From: an uncultured Anaerolineae bacterium
Lineage (GTDB): Bacteria > Chloroflexota > Anaerolineae > Anaerolineales > Villigracilaceae
Assembly: GCA_903822545.1 (NCBI GenBank)
Contig: CAIJPN010000007.1
Location: forward strand, 1-60,066
Direction: 5' to 3'
DNA length: 60,066 nucleotides
Shown here: piece by piece, positions 27,218 to 36,300 of the stretch
How the letters are laid out: the number at the start of each line of letters is the position of its first letter
Position numbering within the stretch: the stretch's first letter is position 1
Program-made: the position numbers and the translations under genes
The notes under the pieces: model-generated
The model's input: only the letters and a program-made list of their open reading frames with translations
What the model was told of the DNA's origin: nothing
The model's database searches: none

Positions 27218-28003
27218 ATGAAAAAATACTGGCATCTCTTCAAAGTCCAACTTATAAACAGCCTCGCCTACCCCGGTGAGTTGATCGGGCGCAGCCTGGT
27301 CATCTTCCCGTTTATGTGGATTTTCTACCAGCTCTGGAAAGTCACCTTCGCCGCCAACGGCTCGACCGAGATCAACGGCCTGACCTTCCCGATGACGCTC
27401 TGGTACCTGATGATAGCCGAAACCATCGAACTCAGCCGCCCGCGCCTGGCCAACACCATCTCGGAGGCCGTCAAAGATGGATCCATCGCTTACACCCTTA
27501 ACAAGCCCTACAATTTTCTCCTCTACCACTTTAGCACATCCATGGGCGAGACGATTTTCCGCGCGCTGGTAAACGCGCTATTGGGCAGTGCCCTGGTCTG
27601 GTGGCTGGTCGGCGCCCCGCCCAGCCTGCTCGGATGGCCGCTGACCCTCCTGACCATGCTCGGCGCGTGGACGCTCAACTTCTGCCTCAGCGCTTTCATT
27701 GGTCTGGCTGCTTTTATCGTAGAAGATACATCTGCCTTCCAATGGATTTACCAGAAAATGGCCTTCATCCTGGGCGGATTGCTCATCCCGCTCGATTTCT
27801 ACCCCGAATGGCTCCAGGCCATCGCCAAAGCCCTGCCTTTTGCCTCCATGACCTACGGCCCCGCCCGCCTGTTCGTCAGCCCCACCATCCCGGCCTTTCT
27901 CTCCACCCTCGCCATGCAAGCCATCTGGATTCTGGTACTGGCCATCCTCCTCACCATCACCTACCGCCGCAACATCAGCCACCTCGCCCTCAACGGCGGC
28001 TGA
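27218..28003 (+). CDS. ABC-2 family exporter permease
   Basis: A 261-residue inner-membrane protein with about six hydrophobic segments. The start LFKVQLINSLAYPGELIGR and the LNKPYNFLLYHFSTSMGETIFRALVNALLG block are typical of the DUF990-type ABC-2 permeases that work as pairs with a NatA-like ATPase. It follows the ATPase after a 115-bp gap filled by a palindromic repeat. No substrate can be inferred from the sequence. Confidence 0.85.
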   Translation: MKKYWHLFKVQLINSLAYPGELIGRSLVIFPFMWIFYQLWKVTFAANGSTEINGLTFPMTLWYLMIAETIELSRPRLANTISEAVKDGSIAYTLNKPYNFLLYHFSTSMGETIFRALVNALLGSALVWWLVGAPPSLLGWPLTLLTMLGAWTLNFCLSAFIGLAAFIVEDTSAFQWIYQKMAFILGGLLIPLDFYPEWLQAIAKALPFASMTYGPARLFVSPTIPAFLSTLAMQAIWILVLAILLTITYRRNISHLALNGG

Positions 28004-28048
28004 CCCTCTTTTTATCTTTCCTCCTTTACAATTATCCACACCCACCTC

Positions 28049-28831
28049 ATGTCATCAATCAAATTCATCCTCGCCATCTGGAAAACCAACCTGCAAGCGG
28101 CCATGGAATATCGCGCATCTTTCCTGACCCAGACCATTGGCATGATGCTCAACAACACCATGTACTTCATCATCTGGGTAGTGTTCTTCGACCGTTTCAA
28201 AGATGTGCGCGGATGGGGCCTTAGCGATATGTACGTTACCTTCGGGGTCAGCGCCAGCGCTTTTGGATTGGTCGCCCTGTTTTTCGGCAACGCCTTCAAC
28301 CTGGGCGACATTATCACCAAAGGCCGCCTCGACTATTACCTGTCGCTGCCGCGTCCGGTGCTAATGCACGCCCTCGCCAGCCGATCCGTTTCCAGCGGCA
28401 TGGGCGATTTCCTTTACGGCATCCTGAGCTTCATCGCATCCGGCATCTTCACCTGGGATGCTATGCTGCGCTTTTCCCTCGCGACTCTATCAGGTGCGGT
28501 GGTTTTCGCCTCGTTTCTCATCATTGTCCAATCCCTGGCATTTTGGATTGGCAACTCTTCCAACCTGAGCGGCCTGGCCACCAACGCCATGATCACCTTC
28601 GCCATCTACCCTATCACGATCTTCGATAACAGCGCCAAAATCATTCTTTTCACCATCATCCCCGCCGCCCTGATGGGAGCCGTCCCGGCATCCTTTGCGC
28701 GCGCCTTCACCTGGCAGACACTGGCCCAACTGCTCCTGGGAGCCAGCCTGCTGCTGATTATCGCTGTCAACATCTTCCACACCGGCCTAAAGCTTTACGA
28801 AAGCGGTAGCGCCATTCAAACCGAGATATAA
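28049..28831 (+). CDS. ABC-2 family exporter permease, second subunit
   Basis: A 260-residue membrane protein of the same permease family as its neighbour. It begins IKFILAIWKTNLQAAMEYRASFLTQTIGMMLNNTMYFIIWVVFF and has GRLDYYLSLPRPVLMHALASR in the position of LNKPYNFLLYHF of the first permease, so the two probably form a heterodimer. It sits 45 bp after the first permease and 1 bp before the next gene. Confidence 0.85.
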   Translation: MSSIKFILAIWKTNLQAAMEYRASFLTQTIGMMLNNTMYFIIWVVFFDRFKDVRGWGLSDMYVTFGVSASAFGLVALFFGNAFNLGDIITKGRLDYYLSLPRPVLMHALASRSVSSGMGDFLYGILSFIASGIFTWDAMLRFSLATLSGAVVFASFLIIVQSLAFWIGNSSNLSGLATNAMITFAIYPITIFDNSAKIILFTIIPAALMGAVPASFARAFTWQTLAQLLLGASLLLIIAVNIFHTGLKLYESGSAIQTEI

Positions 28832-28832
28832 A

Positions 28833-29255
28833 ATGCCCCACACCCCTGAAAAAATCGAAACCTATTTAGCCCGCCCCGGGCAAATTGCCCGTCTCGCCAC
28901 CGTTTCCCCAGCCGGACAGCCACACGTCGTCCCAGTCTGGTACCTGTGGGAAAACGGCATACTCTGGATTCATTCCTTCAGTTCCACCCGCAAACTCGAA
29001 CACCTGCGCCACAACCCGCGCTGCGCCGCCAGCATCGATGCCGATGCAACCATCGACGGCATGATGGGCGTCCTCATCAAAGGCCGCGCCGAAATCATCA
29101 CCGCCCCCGCCGAATACGTCCGCCAGGTGGCCGAAAAAATCTATCGCCGCTACCTTAACCAAACCGAACTGCTGGCCCCCGACCCGCAAAGCTGGTTGAA
29201 CTCGCCCGAAGGCTTGATCCTGAAAATCAACCCCACCAGCATCAAAGCGTTTTAA
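28833..29255 (+). CDS. Pyridoxamine-phosphate-oxidase-like split-barrel protein (PPOX class, FMN or F420)
   Basis: A 140-residue split-barrel flavin-binding protein. The start RPGQIARLATVSPAGQPHVVPVWYLWENGILWIHS, then STRKLEHLRHNPRCAASID and GVLIKGRAEII, matches the PPOX class of FMN- or F420-dependent reductases. These reduce or oxidise small substrates, or store the cofactor. The gene begins one base after the permease stop, so it is probably co-transcribed with the exporter. Whether it acts on the exported compound is unknown. Confidence 0.82.
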   Translation: MPHTPEKIETYLARPGQIARLATVSPAGQPHVVPVWYLWENGILWIHSFSSTRKLEHLRHNPRCAASIDADATIDGMMGVLIKGRAEIITAPAEYVRQVAEKIYRRYLNQTELLAPDPQSWLNSPEGLILKINPTSIKAF

Positions 29256-29268
29256 TTGGAAAAATCCA

Positions 29269-29379
29269 GCCCTGAGCGGAGCGCAGTCGAAGGTCGGTTT
29301 TACGCAAATGCCCTTCGACTACGCCGCGCAATTTTGCAAGGAATGCTGGGCTGGGCAGGCGCGCGGCTCCGCTCAGGGC
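29269..29379. repeat. GAGCGGAGC-type nested palindromic element
   Basis: A 111-bp element bounded by a perfect 14-bp inverted repeat, GCCCTGAGCGGAGC at 29269-29282 and its complement at 29366-29379. It has an inner 9-bp pair AGTCGAAGG (29285-29293) and CCTTCGACT (29312-29320). A diverged copy lies at 52784-52840, so this is a dispersed, MITE-like family. It fills most of the gap before the M1 peptidase gene. Confidence 0.75.
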
Positions 29380-29404
29380 AAATGTAAATTTGGGAAAAAT
29401 AAGA

Positions 29405-30955
29405 ATGTTTCGCCACCTGTTTCTTCTCGCCGTTACCCTGGCATTTCTTGCCGCCTGTGCCATTTCCCCGGCGGATTCTACCGCCCTGCCGCCTGCCACC
29501 ACCAAACCGACTTTCCCCCTGGCGGCCACTCCCCCCGCCGCTGAATCTGACACATCTTTCCTCGGGATTGCCTGGGACGCCCCTGAGATTTTCGCCCCCG
29601 GCCTGATCGCCAGCCAGCAGCAAAATGCCTCCATCCCCGGCGCAACGGTGTACCACATGACGCTGACCATCGACGAGAGCCTGACCCTGGTGCATGGACA
29701 GGCCGAAATCCGCTATACCAACCGCGAGTCTGTTCCGCTAAACGAGATTGGGCTAAGGCTATATCCCAACATCATTGGCGGAAAAACAGATATTTTGCAA
29801 GTAACACTCAATAGACAGGTGACGGAACCCACATACAGCCTCGCCAACAGCCTGATGACGGTCAAACTGCCAGCCGCGCTGCCTGTCGGTGAAAATATTG
29901 TAATATGGGTGGATTTCACAGCCCGGGTACCCACCGATGCCAATAAAAATTACGGTGTCCTGGCTGCCCAAGATGGCGTCCTGACCCTGGCGCACGCCTA
30001 TCCGATGGTGGCTGTCTACGATGAAACCGGCTGGAATGCCGAAATCCCATCCGAATTGGGCGACCTGACCTATGCCGATGCGTCGTTCTACATCGTGCAG
30101 GTGACTGCCCCTAAAAAGGTGACGCTCGTCGCCACCGGGCGCGAAATATCAGCTGGAAACACGGATACTGCCCAGGTGGTGACTTTTGCGCTTGGCCCGG
30201 CGCGTGATTTTATGCTGGCAGCTGTCAGCGGCTACCAAAAATTCAGCCAGGATGAAGGTGATATAACGGTAAACTGCTACGTTCCCGAAAAGTTCGTGCG
30301 CACAGCCCCCACAGCGTTGGAAACCGCCCGGGTGGCCCTGCGCACTTTCAGCCAGCGCTACAGCCCCTATCCCTATACAGAATTTGATATTATCGCCACC
30401 CCGACGTTTGCCCTGGGCGTAGAGTATCCCGGCCTGACGGCCATAGCCGCCAACCTGTTTGATGGCAGCAACACCACTTTTTCGACCCCGGTGATGGTGA
30501 TGCTCGAATCGACCCTGACGCATGAGATTGGCCACCAGTGGTTTTACAACCTGGTAGGCAATGACCAGCTTGACCAGCCCTGGCTGGATGAGTCGCTGGC
30601 GCAGTTTGCCACCTGGCAATATTTTGACGATCGTTACGGCGCTCCTGGCGGTGATGGCTACCGCGCTTCGCTCGAAGGCCGCTGGGCCCGCGTGGAGAAG
30701 CAGGAAATCCCGGTGGGCAGGCCGGTGGCAGCCTACGTTGGCCCGGAATACAGCGCGATTGTTTACGGGCGTGGGGCGCTGTTTTTCTTTGCGCTGCGCG
30801 ATGAAATCGGCCAGCCCGCTTTTGATGATTTTCTCAAAAACTACGTGCGTGATTTTTCCTGGGAAATTGCCACCACCCCCCAAATCAAAGCAGCCGCCGA
30901 AAGCTCGTGCGGCTGCCAGTTAGATGACCTGTTTGCAAAGTGGGTTGACGGATAG
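29405..30955 (+). CDS. M1-family zinc metallopeptidase, lipoprotein
   Basis: A 516-residue exported peptidase. It begins MFRHLFLLAVTLAFLAAC with lipidated C18, then a Pro/Thr-rich linker (about 22-45), a beta-sandwich aminopeptidase-N-like domain (about 60-250) and the gluzincin domain. The zinc site is HEIGH (H373, E374, H377) with the third ligand E396 in WLDESLAQ, giving the HEXXH-X18-E pattern of M1 enzymes. The usual GAMEN exopeptidase motif is replaced by LGVEYPGLT, as in many bacterial M1 relatives of unclear specificity. ATG 29405 is preferred to the TTG frame at 29390. The last codons lie inside the first unit of the tandem array at 30944-31228. Confidence 0.9.
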   Translation: MFRHLFLLAVTLAFLAACAISPADSTALPPATTKPTFPLAATPPAAESDTSFLGIAWDAPEIFAPGLIASQQQNASIPGATVYHMTLTIDESLTLVHGQAEIRYTNRESVPLNEIGLRLYPNIIGGKTDILQVTLNRQVTEPTYSLANSLMTVKLPAALPVGENIVIWVDFTARVPTDANKNYGVLAAQDGVLTLAHAYPMVAVYDETGWNAEIPSELGDLTYADASFYIVQVTAPKKVTLVATGREISAGNTDTAQVVTFALGPARDFMLAAVSGYQKFSQDEGDITVNCYVPEKFVRTAPTALETARVALRTFSQRYSPYPYTEFDIIATPTFALGVEYPGLTAIAANLFDGSNTTFSTPVMVMLESTLTHEIGHQWFYNLVGNDQLDQPWLDESLAQFATWQYFDDRYGAPGGDGYRASLEGRWARVEKQEIPVGRPVAAYVGPEYSAIVYGRGALFFFALRDEIGQPAFDDFLKNYVRDFSWEIATTPQIKAAAESSCGCQLDDLFAKWVDG

Positions 30956-31228
30956 CGTTGTAGCGCGAGATATTATCTCGCACTACGCTTATTTCAAAAT
31001 ATTAAAATCAACAGGGTTGACGGATAGCGTTGTAGCGCGAGATATTATCTCGCACTACGCTTATTTCAAAATATTAAAATCAACAGGTTGACGGATAGCG
31101 TTGTAGCGCGAGATATTATCTCGCACTACGTTTATTTCAAAATATTAAAATCAACAGGTTGATGGATAGCGTTGTAGCGCGAGATATTATCTCGCACTAC
31201 GTTTATTTCAAAATATTAAAATCAACAG
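30944..31228. repeat. Four-copy 71-72 bp tandem array containing the ends of both flanking genes
   Basis: Units start at 30944, 31016, 31087 and 31158 (spacing 72, 71, 71) and are nearly identical. Each unit holds GTTGACGGATAG (the end of the M1 peptidase gene, with its stop codon), then the hairpin GCGAGATA-T-TATCTCGC within a GTAG/CTAC frame, then TTATTTCAAAATATTAAAAT (the end of fabD read in reverse). The first unit contains the true M1 stop and the last unit the true fabD stop. The array therefore arose by amplifying the whole convergent intergenic terminator together with both gene ends. It gives four terminators in a row. Confidence 0.9.
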
Positions 31229-32144
31229 GATTGCCAAGGGGGTGATTCTCTGCCTGGGCATCGATCCGTTTAATCAGGCCGCCCAGCACCGTGCCAGAAC
31301 CGACCTCCACATAAGCTGTCACACCATTTTTAGACATTTCCCGCACCGAATCAACCCAGCGCACCCGCGACTGCATCTGCGCGATGACATCGGCGCGTAG
31401 CTCGGCAGCAGATTGGATGAGCGCTGCGTGGACATTGCCCATTACCGGCACCTTTGCGTCACTGAAAGCGGATCCGGCCACCGCAGCGTTCCACTCTGCC
31501 TGGATGGTATCCATCAGCGGGGAGTGCGCGGCAATGCTGACGGCCAGCGGCATGGCGCGCCTGGCCCCGGCGGCCTTTGCGCCCGCAATGGCGCGTTCCA
31601 GCGCCGGTTTATGGCCAGAAATAACCACCTGGCCCGGCGAGTTATCATTGGCGACCTGCACAATTTCACCGCCGGTGCTGGCTTCGGCGCAGACTTTTTC
31701 CAGTGTGGGAATTTCCAATCCGAGAATAGCAGCCATGCCGCCAGGGTTGAGTTCGCCCGCGCGTTTCATCAGTTCACCGCGTTTGCGGACGAGGCGCAGC
31801 CCATCGGCGAAGGGGATGCCGCCAGCGGCGCAGATGGCCGAAAGCTCTCCGAGCGAGTGCCCGGCCAGGATAACGGGAGAAAAGCCCAGGCCCAAACTCT
31901 CAAAAGCGCGGTACACGGCCAGGGAGTGGATGAAAAGCGCGGGCTGGGTGTTGAGCGTGTCGTTCAGTTCCGTTTCTGGCCCATCCCACATGATTTTAGA
32001 GAGATCGAACCCGAGAATCTGGCTGGATTCTTCAAAAACAAGCCGGGCGGACTCGAATTGCGCGGCCAGGTCGCGGCCCATGCCTGTGGCTTGCGAGCCC
32101 TGGCCGGGAAATATAAAGGCGGTTGTTTGGGGGTTTAAAGTCAT
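31203..32144 (-). CDS. fabD: Malonyl-CoA:ACP transacylase
   Basis: A 313-residue enzyme that moves malonyl from CoA to acyl carrier protein for fatty acid synthesis. It shows IFPGQGSQATGMG at 11-23, QPAL near 67, nucleophile S97 in AGHSLGELSA, and catalytic H207 in AAHSPLM. ELNPGGMAAILG and VANDNSPGQVVISG complete the family pattern. A strong GAGGTGA ribosome site precedes ATG 32144. It probably shares a transcript with the upstream hydrolase gene (49-bp gap). No other fab genes are in the window. Its final codons (NPVDFNILK) are copied three more times as non-coding remnants in the adjacent array. Confidence 0.95.
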   Translation of the reverse strand: MTLNPQTTAFIFPGQGSQATGMGRDLAAQFESARLVFEESSQILGFDLSKIMWDGPETELNDTLNTQPALFIHSLAVYRAFESLGLGFSPVILAGHSLGELSAICAAGGIPFADGLRLVRKRGELMKRAGELNPGGMAAILGLEIPTLEKVCAEASTGGEIVQVANDNSPGQVVISGHKPALERAIAGAKAAGARRAMPLAVSIAAHSPLMDTIQAEWNAAVAGSAFSDAKVPVMGNVHAALIQSAAELRADVIAQMQSRVRWVDSVREMSKNGVTAYVEVGSGTVLGGLIKRIDAQAENHPLGNPVDFNILK

Positions 32145-32193
32145 GGTTCACCTCAGGGCTTAAAACACGGCCGGGGCGGGTTGGTCACGATAT

Positions 32194-32958
32194 TTAGCTT
32201 AACAGGAACTCCATCATATGTTGGTTGAATTCCCCCGGTTTTTGCACACTGACGCCATGTCCGGCCCCTGTGATGATGATCTGGTGTGCCCCGGTAATAC
32301 CATCCGCCAGCAGTTTTTGGCGTGAGGGAGAGACGGTTTTATCCTGGTCACCGGTAATCACCAGCACCGGGATTTTGATTTCAGGCAGGCGTTTGTGCGA
32401 GTCGAACAGTCCCAGTGAGCGCATGGCGGCGCGATAAGCGCGCGGGTCGGCGCTGGTGATGCGGTCGATCAATTCCTGGCGGAACTGGGCTTCCTCGGGT
32501 GCGGGGAAAACATGGTTTGCCACTACCGGGGCCTGGTATTTCAGCCCCACGGTATGTACCAGCAGCAGGCGCCGGGCAAAATATAAGCCTGCGCTCAAAG
32601 TTCCAGGGCGGAGGACTGTAAAGGTGCTGACCAGGATTGCTTTGCGGGCAAAATGTGGAAAGTCGAGGAGCAGCTGCTGGGCAATCGTCCCGCCCATGGA
32701 TAATCCGCAGATGATGAGCGGCCCGGTTTGGAGTTCATCCAGCAGCCCGGCGATTAGTTTTGCCATACGCGAGATGCCCCAGCCTTGACCATCATAGGGA
32801 GATTTGCCAAACCCGGGCACGTCCACCGCAATGGGGCGCATCCCGGCTTTGATCAGCGGCGGGAACTGGAAAGCCCAGGATGTAGAATCTGCGCCCAGGC
32901 CATGGATGAAGAGCACTGCCGGGGCGCCAGTTGGGTTGGGATCTAGGTAATGGATCAT
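32194..32958 (-). CDS. Alpha/beta hydrolase
   Basis: A 254-residue cytosolic hydrolase. LFIHGLGADSTSW is the oxyanion-hole strand, VDVPGFGKSP follows, the nucleophile is the Ser in CGLSMGG, the acid Asp is in VITGDQDKTVSP, and the base His is in GAGHGVSVQKP. The triad is complete and the layout resembles carboxylesterase or pimeloyl-ACP esterase-type enzymes. It is the gene before fabD on the same strand, so a role in acyl-ACP or lipid metabolism is possible but not shown by the sequence. Confidence 0.85.
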   Translation of the reverse strand: MIHYLDPNPTGAPAVLFIHGLGADSTSWAFQFPPLIKAGMRPIAVDVPGFGKSPYDGQGWGISRMAKLIAGLLDELQTGPLIICGLSMGGTIAQQLLLDFPHFARKAILVSTFTVLRPGTLSAGLYFARRLLLVHTVGLKYQAPVVANHVFPAPEEAQFRQELIDRITSADPRAYRAAMRSLGLFDSHKRLPEIKIPVLVITGDQDKTVSPSRQKLLADGITGAHQIIITGAGHGVSVQKPGEFNQHMMEFLLS

Positions 32959-33040
32959 AATGAAAATAATACCGCCGACCCTGGCAGCTTACAACGGCAG
33001 CGGGTCGGCGATCAATTGTCTGTGAGTGGGGCGGGGATGG

Positions 33041-33229
33041 TTATTTGGGCTGGATATTGCTGTTTTCGTCTGTTGGGGCTTCGCCTTTTTTCTCTTCGCC
33101 ATTAAGACTATCTTTGAAAGCCTTCAAGCCTCCACCAAGTTCGCCGAGGATTTTGCCCAGGCGTCCCGGCCCAAACAACACAAGCACAATTACCAGTATG
33201 ATTCCTAGTTCCAAGGGTCCAAAGCGCAT
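33041..33229 (-). CDS. tatA: Twin-arginine translocase subunit TatA/E
   Basis: A 62-residue protein. One N-terminal hydrophobic helix (LELGIILVIVLVLFGPGRL) ends in the FGPGRL hinge, followed by the amphipathic helix LGKILGELGGGLKAFKDSL and a charged tail. This is the classic TatA/TatE pattern. It would form the pore for folded Tat substrates such as the Rieske protein at 25.2 kb. GGAG lies just before the start. No tatC is adjacent. Confidence 0.93.
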   Translation of the reverse strand: MRFGPLELGIILVIVLVLFGPGRLGKILGELGGGLKAFKDSLNGEEKKGEAPTDENSNIQPK

Positions 33230-33335
33230 TTTTTCTCCTTTTTGCTACATATCTATTGTAGTCAGGGGAATTAATACCACAATCCAGCCGAATTGTATAC
33301 TGAGATTCGCCCGACAGGGAATTTTGGCAAATTTA

Positions 33336-33371
33336 AACAAAGAACCCCGATTTTCACCAGGGTTCTTTGTT
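33336..33371 (-). terminator. Intrinsic terminator of the modular metalloprotease gene
   Basis: A perfect 12-bp stem (AACAAAGAACCC at 33336-33347, complement 33360-33371) lies 10 bp after the stop codon. It is followed on the minus strand by a T-rich run. Confidence 0.8.
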
Positions 33372-33380
33372 TTGGAAGCA

Positions 33381-36300
33381 TTATGGTATGTAATATTCAA
33401 TGACCAGGGTTGGCCGATATAGGACGGTTGCGTAGTTTCCGCTATAGAAAGACAGGTAATCTGCGCCGTTGTCATCGTTGTCATCTTTGGCAAAGCGGAT
33501 GCGAAACTGGGTTGTTCCAGTTCGGCTGATGTAATTTGTCGCCGGGCTGAGGATGGGAGCAGAATACCAGCCACTGATCAAGGCGCTGGAAAAACTGCCC
33601 GCGAGCGATTGTGATGCTGCGGCCTGGAAATCTGACGTAGCCAGGGCGGAGGATGTGCCAAAATAGGGTGTGCGGATGTCAAATTTCAGCCCCTGGTGCG
33701 TGGTAAAGGGCAGGGTGCCAACGAAGCTCTGTCTCTTTAGTTTAAGGGTTGCGCTCACAATCACAGCGTTATCGGGTAGCCCGGCTGTGTTGAAGAACAG
33801 GATGCCACGATATTGCTTGTCGCCCGCGGCATCACCCACCAGGATGGTGGTTCCCGTACTGTTCATTGTTCCACCCAAAGAGCTGGTTTCAGTTGATTCG
33901 AGAATCCATCCATCTTGTGCTGCACCAGATTGGAGCTTCAGACTACTGATAGGCTGGGTGTTGGCATGGAAGGAGAGAGTTTTATTTGCCATGGCTTGCA
34001 ATTCAGATGGCGCGCCGCCAGATTTAACCAGGCTGTTTGCGCCGATCTTGCCTTCCCGATCTGACTGCATGGTTGCTGAGGCTAGCAACCCGTTGTACTC
34101 AGCCACCTGGATGTAATAGGTTGTATTGGCCAGGGCTGCCAGCCTGAGCGCAGATTGTCTTCCGCTGTTGTAATCATCGTTGCATCCCACCAGGGTCAGC
34201 GCGCCGCGTGTTCCACGCCAGACGGCGATGTAAGTATCGTAATCGCTGCCTAACGTGTCGATGTCGAGTAGTACTGTGCTGGCAGGCGTGTACTGATACC
34301 AGACGGATACCAGGCCGGGGGCCAGGTTGCAGGTTGTAGCGGCTGGGTCATCAGCGGCCACCGTTGCGCCAGTGACATCCACTGTGTCACTGTAGGGCAG
34401 CGGGGAGAGTGCCCGGGCGGCGCTAAAATCATCATGGCCTGGGGCAACTGGCGGATCAGAAATCGTGATGCTGAGTGGCCCTGCCAGGTTATTGTTCTCA
34501 TTTGATTCGCCGATTTCACAGGTGCTGTCGGCCTTCACCCAGATGGTATGTGTGCCAGCGGTGAGTACACCTGCGGGGATTGCTACCCAGGGCTGGCTAA
34601 CGGAATTGGCACCCAGGCCGGATAAAGAGGTGTAGTAATCGCTATAATCGCCGCACCCGCCTGGCTGGTGATCCACATAAACATCTATATAAAAAGAGGC
34701 TGCCGCTGTGGTAGCTGTGTTATTCACATCAAAACCCACATAAATATTTTCGTTTGTATATCCCGCGCTGGGGATGGAATGCAGGTTTGTAACGGTCAGG
34801 TCGGGCAGGCTGGTGAGTGCTACGCTGAAGCTCCAGTAACTGCCGTTATCGGCGTAGGTATCGCTGCCCGTTGCGTTGATGGCGCGTACCTGCCAGTAGT
34901 AGGTTGCCCCGGCGCTTAATCCACTCAGGGATGCGGATGTGCCAGCTGCCGCAACCCAGGAAGTACAAGCATCATCATTGGTTGTGTCATAGCAATACTG
35001 GTACGATGCGGCATTGCTGCTGGCGCTCCAGCTGATGGTTGGGCTGGTGGATTGTTCGGTTGCGGCATTGGCTGGCAGGCCTTTGCCAAATGCGCCCGGC
35101 GGGATCAGGGCCGTGGCAAATGACCAATAAGCAGTTGCGCTGCCATTGGCATAAGTGGAACCTGAAGCGTTCGTGGCGCGTACCTGCCAGTAATAGGTTG
35201 TCCCAACGCTTAATCCGCTCAAGGAAACACTGGTGGCCGTCCCATTGCCTGTCCAGGTGGAACATGCGCCATCGTTGCTGATGTCATAGCAATACTCATA
35301 AGATGTTGCCCCGCTGCTGGTTTCCCAACTGATGGATAGGCTGGTGGCCTGTCCGCTAGCCCCATTGGTTGGGGATAGTTTGGCAAACGCTCCTGGGGCA
35401 TTGAGGCTGGTGGTGAACGACCAATAAGATGTGCTGCTGGCATTGGCGTAGGTGGTGCCAGCGCCATTAACCGCGCGCACCTGCCAGTAATACGTGGTTC
35501 CGGCAGCCAACCCGCTTAATGCCACCGAAGCACTGCTGGTGCTATTCCAGGTTGAACAGGCGCTATCGTTGGTGGTGTCGTAGCAATATTGATAGGATGC
35601 CGCTCCCGAACTGGTTCCCCAACTGAGTGTTGGGTTGGTAGATTGCCCTGTTGCGCCACTCACTGGCGAGGTTTTGTTGAACGCCCCGGGAGTTGCTCCC
35701 TGCACTGTAACAGAATCGCTCCAATAAGTGGCATTGGTCGCCCCGACAGAGTTTTGGACTTTGACTTCGATCGTATGTGTGGCTGATGTCAGGCTTGGGG
35801 TGGTGAAGGTAAATTGCTCGTAATCTTTGTTGAATGAACCATCCACCGGGCTGGCATCTGTCCAGGCGCCAGCATCCACACGATATTGCACCGAAGAAAT
35901 GGTGTTGAGGGTAATGTCTGTCGATCCACAGCAACTATGATGCGGGTACGGAATGTCGTAAGCGTAACCGGTGTAAGTCAGTTGTGTGTTAGAAGTTGGG
36001 TCTGGGCTGTAGGCGCTCATATTGACACCCGGCGCGGTATCCACCGGATCCATACGCCCGTCACTATCGCTATCCCGCCAGCCGATCTGCTGGGCCGTTG
36101 TCCAGTGCAAGATCCATGAGTTGTTGTTCATGATGACGTTAACGTCTGCACTGGGATTGTTATTTTCACAGTTGCTGTTGGCGATGCCAAGATATCCGTA
36201 AAGTTCAGTTGTGCTGGCACAGCCACCATAGCCCGCCTCGTAATACTGGTCTCCTGCCTGGAAGATGTGCGCCATTTCATGGGCGGTCACTTGATCCATG

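Noticed and set aside
30944-31228. Possible CRISPR array
   Set aside because: Repeats are contiguous with no variable spacers, units are 71-72 bp, and they contain the ends of the two flanking genes.
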